Both the position numbers and the translations under genes were made by a program. The notes under the pieces were generated by a model that made no database searches, had not been told where the DNA came from, and saw nothing but the letters and a program-made list of their open reading frames with translations. From Plenodomus lindquistii (Eukaryota; Ascomycota; Dothideomycetes; Pleosporales; Leptosphaeriaceae), in contig JANUWI010000003.1 of the NCBI GenBank assembly GCA_025504975.1, forward strand, positions 3,534,001 to 3,598,000: a DNA stretch of 64,000 bases, in the 5' to 3' direction. This document shows positions 55,442 through 64,000 of this stretch, piece by piece; the stretch's first letter is position 1; each line of letters begins with the position of its first letter.

Positions 55442-56695
55442 ATGAACGGGTCTATCTGGACCGCAGACTCGTCTTCACACTCGGCCACCACCACGCCCAC
55501 GTCCACGTCCACGTCCACCTCGACATCGACATCGACATCAACATCAACATTGACATCAACATCGACATCAACATTGACATCAACATCGACATCAACATTG
55601 ACATCAACATCGACATCAACATTGACATCAACATCGACATCAGCATTGACGTCGACATTGTCATCTCTCCGCCCGTCCCACACAACAATGCCCTCGTACA
55701 CCTCACCGCGCACAACATTTCCTCTCGCCGTCGAATCGCCCAACATGTCCGCCTCGGACCCCCAACCCGCCCCCAACGCCGCCTGGGACCGCCCCAACCC
55801 GCACAGCATCCCAAACTCCAAAACCAGCCAATACATTGACAAAATCACCTCTGAAAACGACCGACTGCGACGCGAACTCCGCGCCGAAAAACTCCTCCGC
55901 GAAGACGAATCCAAGCGCGTCAGCGCCGCCCGCTCTGCCGCCGAAGACTCGCGCGCCGAATTCCAACACCTCCAAGTCCTCGCCGACACCAACGGCCGCG
56001 CAATCGAGCGCAAAGACCGCAAGCTCGACGAGCTAAGAGCCACGCTCGAGGCCGAAGTCAAGCGGCGGAAGAGCGCGGAACAACGAGCCGAGGAAGCGCT
56101 CAAGATGCTCGGCGACACTCGCTCTGAAACGCAGCGCCAACTCGCACAGGCGTATGAAATGAAGGCCATGGCCGAGACGTACCTGGAGACTGCGCGCGAG
56201 GGGTTCCGCAGGATCGTCGAGGGCTACGAGAGGAAGGTGCGCAGTATAAACGACGAGGTGAATGAGCTGCGGCGGCTGCGGCTGCAAGATGCGGATAAGA
56301 TCAAGAGACAGGCCGTCGTGGTGGAGCAGTTGCACCATGAGATGGGCCGGAGTGGCCGCGCAGAGGGCAAGTGTGTGGACTTGATGAAGGTGTATAAAGA
56401 GGAACATGGGAAAGAACTCGATGGCTTGATTCAAGAGGCGGTGCGGCTGCGACGAGCGCTGCCGGAGAAGGAAGGACAGGCGGCCAAGTTGCTAAGGGAC
56501 ATGGAGGAGGTGAGGGATAAAATGAAGTGGGTTGTCGTGCAGAGTGAACGGCAGCGAGAAGAACAAGAGCAGGGTGGTGGTACAAGGACAGCCAGAAATC
56601 AACAACAAGAACAGCAACTACCCCTCCATTCCCGCCAGCAGAGTATCCTCGGTGGTCCCAGACCGCAGCACAAGAAGAAACAGGGCGGTGCGTAG
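55442..56695 (+). CDS. She3-like coiled-coil protein
   Basis: Intronless as read, 417 aa from the ATG at 55442; later ATGs at 55688 or 55746 are possible starts, because the first 80 codons are a Thr/Ser-repeat minisatellite that could lie in the leader. The conserved core begins NSKTSQYIDKITSENDRLRR and continues as one long charged coiled coil (residues about 130-370) through ETYLETAREGFRRIVEGYE and DADKIKRQAVVVEQLHHEM. The pattern fits filamentous-fungal proteins named after yeast She3, an adaptor of mRNA transport by myosin; the RNA role in moulds is not established. The C-terminus is Gln-rich and basic. Antisense open frames over this gene are shadows. Confidence 0.75.
   Translation: MNGSIWTADSSSHSATTTPTSTSTSTSTSTSTSTSTLTSTSTSTLTSTSTSTLTSTSTSTLTSTSTSALTSTLSSLRPSHTTMPSYTSPRTTFPLAVESPNMSASDPQPAPNAAWDRPNPHSIPNSKTSQYIDKITSENDRLRRELRAEKLLREDESKRVSAARSAAEDSRAEFQHLQVLADTNGRAIERKDRKLDELRATLEAEVKRRKSAEQRAEEALKMLGDTRSETQRQLAQAYEMKAMAETYLETAREGFRRIVEGYERKVRSINDEVNELRRLRLQDADKIKRQAVVVEQLHHEMGRSGRAEGKCVDLMKVYKEEHGKELDGLIQEAVRLRRALPEKEGQAAKLLRDMEEVRDKMKWVVVQSERQREEQEQGGGTRTARNQQQEQQLPLHSRQQSILGGPRPQHKKKQGGA
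55498..55663 (+). repeat. Minisatellite, period 24 bp (with 6-bp substructure), in the She3-like gene
   Basis: About five copies of a 24-bp unit built from ACATCA/ACATCG/ACATTG hexamers. In the gene frame it reads Ser-Thr repeats with Leu at every eighth position; other frames and the opposite strand also stay open (Asn-Ile-Asp-Ile and Asp-Val-Asn-Val). Confidence 0.9.
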
Positions 56696-58485
56696 CTTGC
56701 TCGGTTCTTGTCGACTTCTGCTTCGTCACATTAGTGACTGATGCCTTTTTTCCAAAATGGGTGGGCTAGGTGTGCGGACGAAACTTGACCACGTCTTGGT
56801 TGTTGAACGGCGCTTGTATAATACCTTTTCTCATTTTTTTTTTTCATTGTCATTTGGATACTAGGTGTTGGTTTTGGTCTTGGTTTTGGGTTTGGGATTA
56901 TGGAATATGGCTATGTGCCCGTTCCGTTGTACACTTGTACATGTACATCATGAAGGCCACCACTGGGTCTTTCTCCACATCCCCATACCAATCATGATTG
57001 CATGCATGCATGTATGGGCTGAGGAACTATACACCTTTTTTGTGATTGCATAATGGTGTGTTGGGGCTGGATGAAGGCGTTTTTGCAGAGGTGTTTTCTT
57101 TTTTTTTCGGCGAATTTTTCTTTTCTTCGAGGGTGCTGGGGATGGGAAGGGGAAGGGAGAAGGGGCAAGGGAGGTAGGAAGGGGGAGGATATACATACCT
57201 AAGACGCAGTGCAGTGTACTGTCGTTGTTTATTGTTGATATGACGGTTGGTTGGTGTGGAATGGAGTCGAGTCGAGGGGATGGGAAAGATATTATACCAG
57301 ATCAATCCAAGGCGATGTTTACAGATTATGCATTTTGTTTCGTGCTGGGTGGTTAGGGCTCTGGAGCTACCTCGAGTGTTTCATTTCATCTGGGTAGTTA
57401 AATGGGTTCAGGTGGGCTTGCTTGCTTCGTGCCCCGGTGGGTGGGTGTCACTTGAATTCAGACGTGGTAAGATGGACGATGCGGAGTTCACGGGCGTTGA
57501 GCGTTGAAGATGGAGATTGTCAGGAATGGGTAATTTTGAGCAGAATCTGGTACGATTGAGAGATTGATGTTCATGTTCGCTGTTTGCGAACAGTTGGTCA
57601 CGTGAGACACCGGGTGGCTCCTTCCAACCACTTCCACTCCAGCACTGCCCACGCAGGGGGATTTGTCAGCCTTTACATCATCGACCTACTTGTTTCATTT
57701 TGTTCAATTCATTCAATTTTGCGCCATTGTGGAGGACATTTCGTCACCTACCGCCTTTGACGGCATGGCTGGCTATTGCATCAATGTACGACACGTGCGC
57801 ATAGGTGAAAAGAAAGGCCGCGTGCGCTGACGTAGGGAGCCGGGTGGGATCTTTCCCTTCTATTAGGTGGCATGTTTTCCTTTCAACACCGTGGGCTCAC
57901 TAGCTCAAGACCTTTTACCACAACGCCGACACCAACGCGCAGCTGAAAGAGTACCTCTGGGAGCCGACCCATCGCGTTCATCTTTCTGCTGACTTCATGT
58001 TGCGGTACTATACTGTGCGAACCCGAGTCCCTTCCCTGAACAGTATTGCTGACATACACAGTGATTGAAACAACTCCAGATACGGCAATCAACCTCACAC
58101 TCCACATGTCGTCTCACATCAGCGGAACACATCATCATACTCGAGGCTTCATTCTTTGAACATTGTACATTACATCTCTAAGACGCATCTACAAATATAA
58201 CCCATTACTCCGAGACACAAGCAAGCCCATTTTCGTGTACGCCAATCCCAACTTGTTCTTCTAGGGTCATACAATTACATCAATGACATTTGACCGGACT
58301 CCAGAAGATGCAGACAAACAGCCCCAAGATCAATATGCGCGTATCGCTCGCCGTAACTCAAGGATCCAACGCCAGGAAATCGAACAAGCAGCAAACGCAT
58401 TTGTTTCTGTCGTCTTCGTCAGCTTTGTCGTTCCCAGTAGCAATGGATGCTACGATTCGGCTTACAACCTACCATCAGATTTGAA
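56696..58485. other. Intergenic region with low-complexity patches, no supported gene
   Basis: 1790 bp. It includes T-rich runs (56826-56850, 57085-57120), a GGTTTTGGTCTTGG-type patch near 56870 and purine-rich GGGAAGGGG runs near 57140-57180. No open frame shows a domain. Probably 3' flank of the coiled-coil gene and spacer. Confidence 0.35.
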
Positions 58486-58716
58486 TCAATTGACAGGAGT
58501 ACCACATTGTGGGCAGCATTTTCCGGGAATGACCCAGATGGTGTCTCCGCGTTCGAGACAGGCTGGGCAGCGGCGACCAGGAACCTATATGAGTTAGACA
58601 TTGCTCAAACGCTGCACTCGCTCAACTAATCATACCGGCATCGTGATAATACCCTCAACGTCGCTCAAGTAGCTGAAAGGAATGGCAATCTTGTCGACAA
58701 GTGAGTGGTGGCACAT
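58486..58716 (-). CDS. Small CxxC zinc-ribbon-like protein (59 aa)
   Basis: Two exons, 58716-58636 and 58584-58486, too short to be found by ORF length. The intron (58635-58585, gtatga...CTAAC...atag) has a full consensus and joins in phase. The product starts MCHHSLVDKIAIPFSY and ends RRCPACLERGDTIWV ... GKCCPQCGTPVN, so two CxxC pairs 17 residues apart could bind one zinc. No signal peptide. I do not recognise the family. The match of donor, branch site, acceptor, phase and paired cysteines argues for a real gene; expression is untested. Confidence 0.55.
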
Positions 58717-61700
58717 ATTCTCCTGTATCGAAGATATTCAAAGAGAGACCGAGGTGAGGTTATGGAGCAAGCAACGACCAGAAGCTGATTGAATGAACGA
58801 AAGTAGGGCAGTTGAAACTGAATTAGTTGTGGATGTTGATGAGCTTCAGCAAGGCGGAGGAGAAGGCTTTATGCACGGAGTGAGGCCAGCCTGCGAGGGT
58901 ATTGCGACACCAAATGTCCCTTTTGCTGGCATGTTTGTACCTCACGTAGCGCTGCACAGTCCCGGTCTCGAGAAGTCGCTTTCTACTCGCACTATCCGGC
59001 TCGCATGCTTTGTGCAGCATGGGGCCGCTGTGTACCGTCGGACATGGCAGATCGCAGGAATGCGCCATGCGATCCCGCTCATCTGGGAAGTGCGGGCAGA
59101 CACATGGACCCAAGATACTGGGCGTGGCAATCCACGACACCATTTGTCGAGGCCGTCGACTGCTTAGAGGGTAACGAGTGACAGGGATCTTAACGCTCCC
59201 CGGTTCATGGCTGCTGAGCCGTATTCCGCGACTCCTGATCCCAGCTTCGGCAGAAGGCAACTCGATTCTTTCGATACGTCATGCTCCCACAGAAGATGGG
59301 GAGTGCGTTGAGCAAACTCTAATATTACCTCTTCAGGAGCTGGAAACCTTGGTGGTTGAGGTGGTATGATTGTAAGAGTCGCATGATTCTTTGGCCGACG
59401 AGTTGCGGTGTGTGAGTACTGAGATAGGGTTTCCGCCAGTTGTCTTCCAGTTCCACCTGCATGCGACCGGCGGTTTGTTACTCGTTGTATCCGCACCGAA
59501 AACGATGCTGAGCCTCGTCACTTTCTCGCATCACCATATCGGCGCTAGGAACGCCACGTACTTCCCCGCCATAATCATACATGACTCGATAGGCGATAGC
59601 ATCAAACCCAGTGTGTTTGACACTGAGTGCCGACGTACACCTTGCACTGTCATCTCGAGAAACTTTTGGTCAGCATAGGAAGCCTTGCTAGGGTTTGATT
59701 GAAGTGAGCAAATACAGGTGGCTTCGCCCAACAATCTACACGAGCGCACTTCATCCCTTGTGCCACGAAAATATTCAGTCGTCGCACAGGCGACTCCAGG
59801 ATCGTTTTATGCAACCGAGCAATTGTTTCTACACATGCACCTAATACACCAAGCTTTCACGAGCTCGGCTCATGACCACTGGTCATATCCTCCAAACCCA
59901 GAACACCGTTCACGCCACGCTCACCGTGCTGTATTAGCTGCAGCAGTATCTGCAATGCCGAAGCGGATCCAGTGTGGACCGACACGTTCCAGCGGGCGAA
60001 CTCTCGTCCAGCCGTTGACTGTAAGCTGTTACGGGAAACACGATGTGACTTTTGCCGAAAGCTGACAAGCGTCGCACTAGCTACCGGTAGGGCGATAAAT
60101 CATAAGCGGGCACGGTGGACCGAAGCGGAAGCAACAAGATTAGCCGACACCACTACCACTTTGATCGCGTCACGGGCTGTACAGATATCGCAAGCCCATG
60201 GCACCGATCGATGCGGTACCGGGCTATTCTGCTGCAGCGTTCGAGGTCGTTACTATGCAGATTGCGTCGACAAGCGTTCTGGAGCTCATCATTACATTCC
60301 CCGCCGAGATTCGCTCGGATGGGAACCTGGTTGATCGGACACGGGCTCCAGGTCAGTCTATCCTCTATTCGACCTCAAAAAGCCACAAGACCTAGCGGAG
60401 AAAGCTCGTTCTGATCGTATGTAGCTCACAAGTCCCAGGCTGCGAAAGTTCAATCATCCAAATGGCTGTGTCACGTCCATCACAAGGCTATGCACACATG
60501 CAAGGTTCACGACCATCTTGGTACTCAGACTAGATTTTTCAAAGGTAAAAAGTCCAACTATACCCTCCGTGAATAATGTTTGCGATACCCAGGCGGCGCG
60601 GGCAATTGGCCTTTACAAATGTCCGTACAATGCTTATATATTCTCAATCTTGTAAAAGCAAGTCAGCGAGTGTGCATCGCTTACAAGTCTCAGGTTCCAA
60701 TCCATGGCAACTCACTCGCCGCGCCGATCGTAGTCCAGATCCATGACCGGAGTTGACTCCGAAATGGCTCCCTGCTCACGCGGACTTGTACCCGCAATGT
60801 TCCCCGACGGACCAACGTTTGCAATAGATCATAGCGTTTTGAGATTGAGGCTTCAAGTTACAGGTATGATGAGACGCCGAACGTCGTCAAGGTCAGGATC
60901 TAAAAGCCCGCTCCGCCATGTTCAACCCATCGCACCTGGTACTGTAGGAACGTTGCCTGCACCTTGGCGCGATGTACTCCTCAACACAACGAAAGTAGGT
61001 ACACTCTGTAATGTTTTAAGTACTAACTATGTCGCTCTACTCCAACACAAGGCGCCAGGTACTTGCGTGGATCACCCCGGCGGTATAACACGATATTGTC
61101 GAGAAATGTTGCTAGAAGATCTCATGCTGGACCACGTTACCAACTGGTAATAATTAGGAGGAACTCCAATGTGCCTTTTTGGCCTCCCAACAATTCTTAA
61201 AGGGTATCACAGCGCCAGTGGACAGTCGACGAGAGCGGTCGCAGCCGTCGCGGTGTATTCCACGAAGTACAACGCCGGGACACCACATCTGGCCTCGTCC
61301 ACCTGACCTGCTGCTTAATGTTCTTGTGATGGAACCAAGGTACTGGAATCTGTGTACAACCACAAATCCGTCACGAGTTTTGCCAACCTCCTGTATCGAC
61401 GGAAAGGGTTTCTTTTCAAGTTGATCCTATCATACTTACACGAACAGGACCAAGAGACTCCGAATAGAGCGTCTAAAGCATAAAATCCTGCACAGATACT
61501 GCCTGTCCATCGATGCAGAACTTTTGATCTTTCAACAAGCGCCCGATTTCAGCGGACGATCCTACAATGATATACACTACCACAACGCACTCCGATGACC
61601 GGCCCAATGCAAAACCCGTACATCAACGGTTGCACAATACCCGTTGAAGTGTACCCACAACAGGCTTCCTTTTGGCGAAGATTTACCCGCGTTGCCTGCT

Positions 61701-62185
61701 GCGATTGGTTTCACCATCTCAGCGCAAAATGCACATGGCCATGCATGTGGTCGAGTACATATGCACATCATTTTCTCGCGTGTTTGGTTTTCTCTGCTAC
61801 ACCCATCAGTCTGCGGTAACACATGGAACCATCTCCACCCAACGATATTCAGCTAGAGTACTCTAGTCTCGCGACAGCTCTCTCCCCATTGGCTACGTTA
61901 CCTTGTGCATTTCCGACTCGACAAAGATCAGCTCGGCTCCTCTAGTTGATCTGCGTCTAGACCTGTGGATAGCCACCATGATGTGCAAGATACCTACCAT
62001 GACCGCCAGGCCTATTCCATGTCCAAAGCAAGCAAAGCAACGCTATAATGTGCTTTCGCATGCCCAATTTTCCAAAAACTCCTTGATTGACATGGTTGCA
62101 GATGATATGTGGTTTTGTCTGCATGAAATGGCGACGGTGACTCCACCTAGATGTAGTAGTGTCTGAGTCCACGTGCACCGCAAGA
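58717..62185. other. Gene-poor stretch, no supported gene
   Basis: 3.5 kb of GC-balanced sequence with many open frames of 60-145 codons but no recognisable domain or coherent exon chain. The longest, 58823-59260 (minus) and 60743-61150 (plus), are listed as rejected. Composition does not suggest RIP. It may hold decayed or lineage-specific genes that I cannot see. Confidence 0.35.
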
Positions 62186-62206
62186 CAAGGCAAGGCAAGG
62201 CAAGGC
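62186..62206. repeat. Pentanucleotide microsatellite (CAAGG)n
   Basis: Four perfect CAAGG units. Confidence 0.85.
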
Positions 62207-62401
62207 ATTTTGTCGCACGACATTGTGCGCAAATTGTGGATGGATCTTTTGGGCGCTGTGAATATTGCGCAATGAGCGCCACGACGCTGGCTAGCACTGC
62301 ATGGCTGCTAGAGTAGTAGATTGGGACAGCTGCATCTACGCACGACACCATGTTGACCGATTGCGTCTCGTCTGCAGATGTGTGGTCGAGATGCTACAAT
62401 A

Positions 62402-62421
62402 GGATGGGATGGGATGGGATG
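62402..62421. repeat. Pentanucleotide microsatellite (GGGAT)n
   Basis: About four units of GGGAT (GGATG phase). Confidence 0.85.
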
Positions 62422-62557
62422 CAATGCAAAGACGCCTCGCGGTGTTGAGCTGGCGAGTGCCTGCCTATGCCAGGCCAGAAAGTTTGAAAAGTTCACGGCG
62501 AGTCCTCTGCATACATGGGCTTCTGCAGTACAATTCCAAGTTCAAGTTCAAGCCGAG

Positions 62558-62590
62558 GTGCTGTGCTGTGCTGTGCTGTACTGTGCTGTG
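62558..62590. repeat. Pentanucleotide microsatellite (CTGTG)n
   Basis: About 6.5 units with one A substitution (CTGTA). Confidence 0.85.
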
Positions 62591-62666
62591 TTAACTGCAT
62601 ATGGCACGTCCTTTGAGTTGAATCTAGTCTGATTTTCCCCTTCTACCTATTGTGCGTACAACAAAC

Positions 62667-62696
62667 GATGCGATGCGATGCGATGCAATGCAATGC
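62667..62696. repeat. Pentanucleotide microsatellite (GATGC)n
   Basis: Four GATGC units followed by two AATGC variants. Confidence 0.85.
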
Positions 62697-62827
62697 CGGC
62701 GCAGCGTTTCAGATGGATGCACTTTACATCCTATTGCTAGAAGGCGACACTAAAACATACATTTGCACCGTTAAAAGAGCAAAGCATGGCAAGGCCTGCG
62801 GTACTTGATGTGGATGTAGACCCAAAT

Positions 62828-62880
62828 CAAGTCAAGTCAAGTCAAGTCAAGTCAAGTCAAGCCAAGTCAAGTCAAGCCAA
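62828..62880. repeat. Pentanucleotide microsatellite (CAAGT)n
   Basis: About ten units, two of them CAAGC variants. Confidence 0.9.
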
Positions 62881-62974
62881 CGTACAGTCAGCCCCTAGGT
62901 AGTTACGGCTAGCTAAACTAACTGACTACTCTAGCTAGATAACTAAGTGAACTACAGCATACCTTACTTCTTAA

Positions 62975-63072
62975 CACTAACCCTTGACCTGACCTAACTG
63001 GTAATATGTTCTTACAGTATGCAAACTAAACTAAACCCTAACCTTAACCAAACCTAAGAACTCCCTAACCCT
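62975..63072. repeat. Degenerate telomere-like CCCTAA words
   Basis: Clustered CTAACCC/CCCTAACC/TTAACC words (for example AAACCCTAACCTTAACC at 63034-63050 and CCCTAACCC at 63063-63071). They resemble TTAGGG-type telomere sequence but are not a clean tandem array. Confidence 0.5.
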
Positions 63073-63207
63073 TCAAGGGCACATGGCCGATCGGTTTAGT
63101 GTAGGGTAAATGATATGACGTGATATATATACATACACACATACCACGAGCACCGTAGTTAATTGGTCAAACTTGACAGGAACGGGTTCCGTTAGTCCGT
63201 TAGTTCC

Positions 63208-63290
63208 TGTGTGTGTGTGTGTGTGTGTGTATGTGTGTATGTGTGTGTATGTATATGTGTATATATATATGTGTGTGTATATATGTATAT
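63208..63290. repeat. (TG)n tract with TATG interruptions
   Basis: A TG run that grades into TATGTGTG and then TATATATA sequence. Confidence 0.9.
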
Positions 63291-63422
63291 ATAGACGTTA
63301 AGTTAGTTACGTTAGGTTAGTAATATAGTAGAAGATATATTAGCAAGATAGGAATTTAGAAGTAATAGAATAGAATATGCGTTTAAAATCTTACTATATA
63401 GTATAGTGCGGTATAGTATAGC

Positions 63423-63480
63423 CTACTCTACTCTACCCTACCCTGCCCTACCCTGCCCTACTCTACTCTACCCTGCCCTA
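63423..63480. repeat. Pentanucleotide repeat (CTACY / CTGCC)n
   Basis: About 11 units varying among CTACT, CTACC and CTGCC. Confidence 0.85.
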
Positions 63481-63653
63481 TCTTTACCTACAATCTATTA
63501 ACCAGTTTTTTAATACTTTACATTTAACTAGAGATTTAGAAATAGAAGAGAACAGAGGAAAACTTTTATGCAGAGAAGCCTACTTTTCTATTCTAGTTTA
63601 ATTTTATTTTTTGTTATTACTGCTAGGTTTTATGTCTATGTTTATATTCATAT

Positions 63654-63716
63654 ACGTAGAGTAGAGAAGTAGAGTAGAGTAAAGTAGAGTAAAGTAGAGT
63701 AGAGTAGAGTAAAGTA
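63654..63716. repeat. Pentanucleotide repeat (GTAGA / GTAAA)n
   Basis: About 12 units; the unit is close to the reverse complement of the CTACT units at 63423-63480, so the two arrays are roughly inverted. Confidence 0.85.
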
Positions 63717-63788
63717 ACGTACGCAATGCTAAATTCCTCTCTAGGCTCTATGCTCTACTTGGTCTTTCTTTTCCCGCGAGAAAACTTG

Positions 63789-63889
<101 letters not shown>

Positions 63890-64000
63890 AGGACAGGCGA
63901 AAGATGCATCTCACAGGACCACTTTCACAGACTAGAAGAGTACATAGGGTGGGCAAAAGGTAAAGTTCAACTCGAGTCAAGAGAGGGCATGGCATGTACA

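Noticed and set aside
55291..56169. 292-codon antisense open frame over the coiled-coil gene
   Set aside because: Low-complexity complement of the minisatellite and coiled coil; no start context or motif.
58823..59260. 145-codon minus-strand open frame with clustered cysteines
   Set aside because: Slightly protein-like (CVCPHF, HSCDLPC) but no recognisable family or splice partner; not strong enough to call a gene.
60743..61150. 135-codon plus-strand open frame
   Set aside because: No motif, no homologue I can name and no neighbouring exon; could be chance.

Overview
The window is nuclear DNA of a filamentous ascomycete. The evidence is intron-rich genes (introns mostly 45-63 nt, GT-AG with CTAAC/CTGAC-type branch sites), fungal-only families (HET, She3-like, complex I 17.8 kDa subunit), and one large AT-rich island with near-total loss of CpA/TpG, the signature of repeat-induced point mutation (RIP). 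Gene style and RIP pattern fit Dothideomycetes (Pleosporales-like); this is inference, because no rRNA or marker gene is present.

Region 1 (1-26.7 kb) is a catabolic neighbourhood. In order: a partial metallo-beta-lactamase-fold hydrolase, a type-B carboxylesterase, a 3-hydroxyisobutyrate/6-phosphogluconate dehydrogenase-like enzyme, an NAD(P)-binding NmrA-like protein, a SCOT-type 3-oxoacid CoA-transferase, an 8.35-kb RIP-mutated transposable element, an iron-containing alcohol dehydrogenase of maleylacetate-reductase type (with a frame break), a thiolase, a class-II fumarase/3-carboxymuconate cycloisomerase-type lyase, a homogentisate-dioxygenase-like enzyme, a class-III CoA-transferase and a mitochondrial 2-oxodicarboxylate-type carrier. 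The set reads as a beta-ketoadipate / aromatic ring-cleavage module. Ring-cleavage products would give 3-oxoadipate, then its CoA ester, then acetyl-CoA plus succinyl-CoA. Three of the enzymes have mitochondrial-looking N-termini and a carrier gene lies beside them. The reductase and thiolase share a 284-bp divergent promoter.

The element at 7711-16063 has terminal inverted repeats of about 80 bp (outer 40 bp identical) and a 6-bp target duplication. It lies between the CoA-transferase and the reductase and has no open frame of 60 codons or more in its RIP-mutated interior.

Region 2 (27.6-36.9 kb): a C2H2 / fungal-specific-domain transcription factor, a secreted GH3 beta-xylosidase, a small antibiotic-biosynthesis-monooxygenase-fold protein and a secreted S51 (cyanophycinase-like) peptidase.

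Region 3 (37.7-56.7 kb): a broken ankyrin-AAA ATPase gene, a nor-1-like short-chain reductase, a GT34-like glycosyltransferase, a TauD-like protein lacking the usual iron motif, an F-box protein, the complex I 17.8 kDa subunit, a HET protein with a damaged splice donor, a decayed ankyrin gene, and a She3-like coiled-coil protein with a coding minisatellite.

Region 4 (56.7-64 kb) is gene-poor. It has one tiny CxxC protein gene, then a dense run of pentanucleotide microsatellites, degenerate CCCTAA-like telomeric words and long TG/AC tracts. It looks subtelomeric or otherwise repeat-prone. All exon boundaries were read by eye from splice consensus and reading phase.
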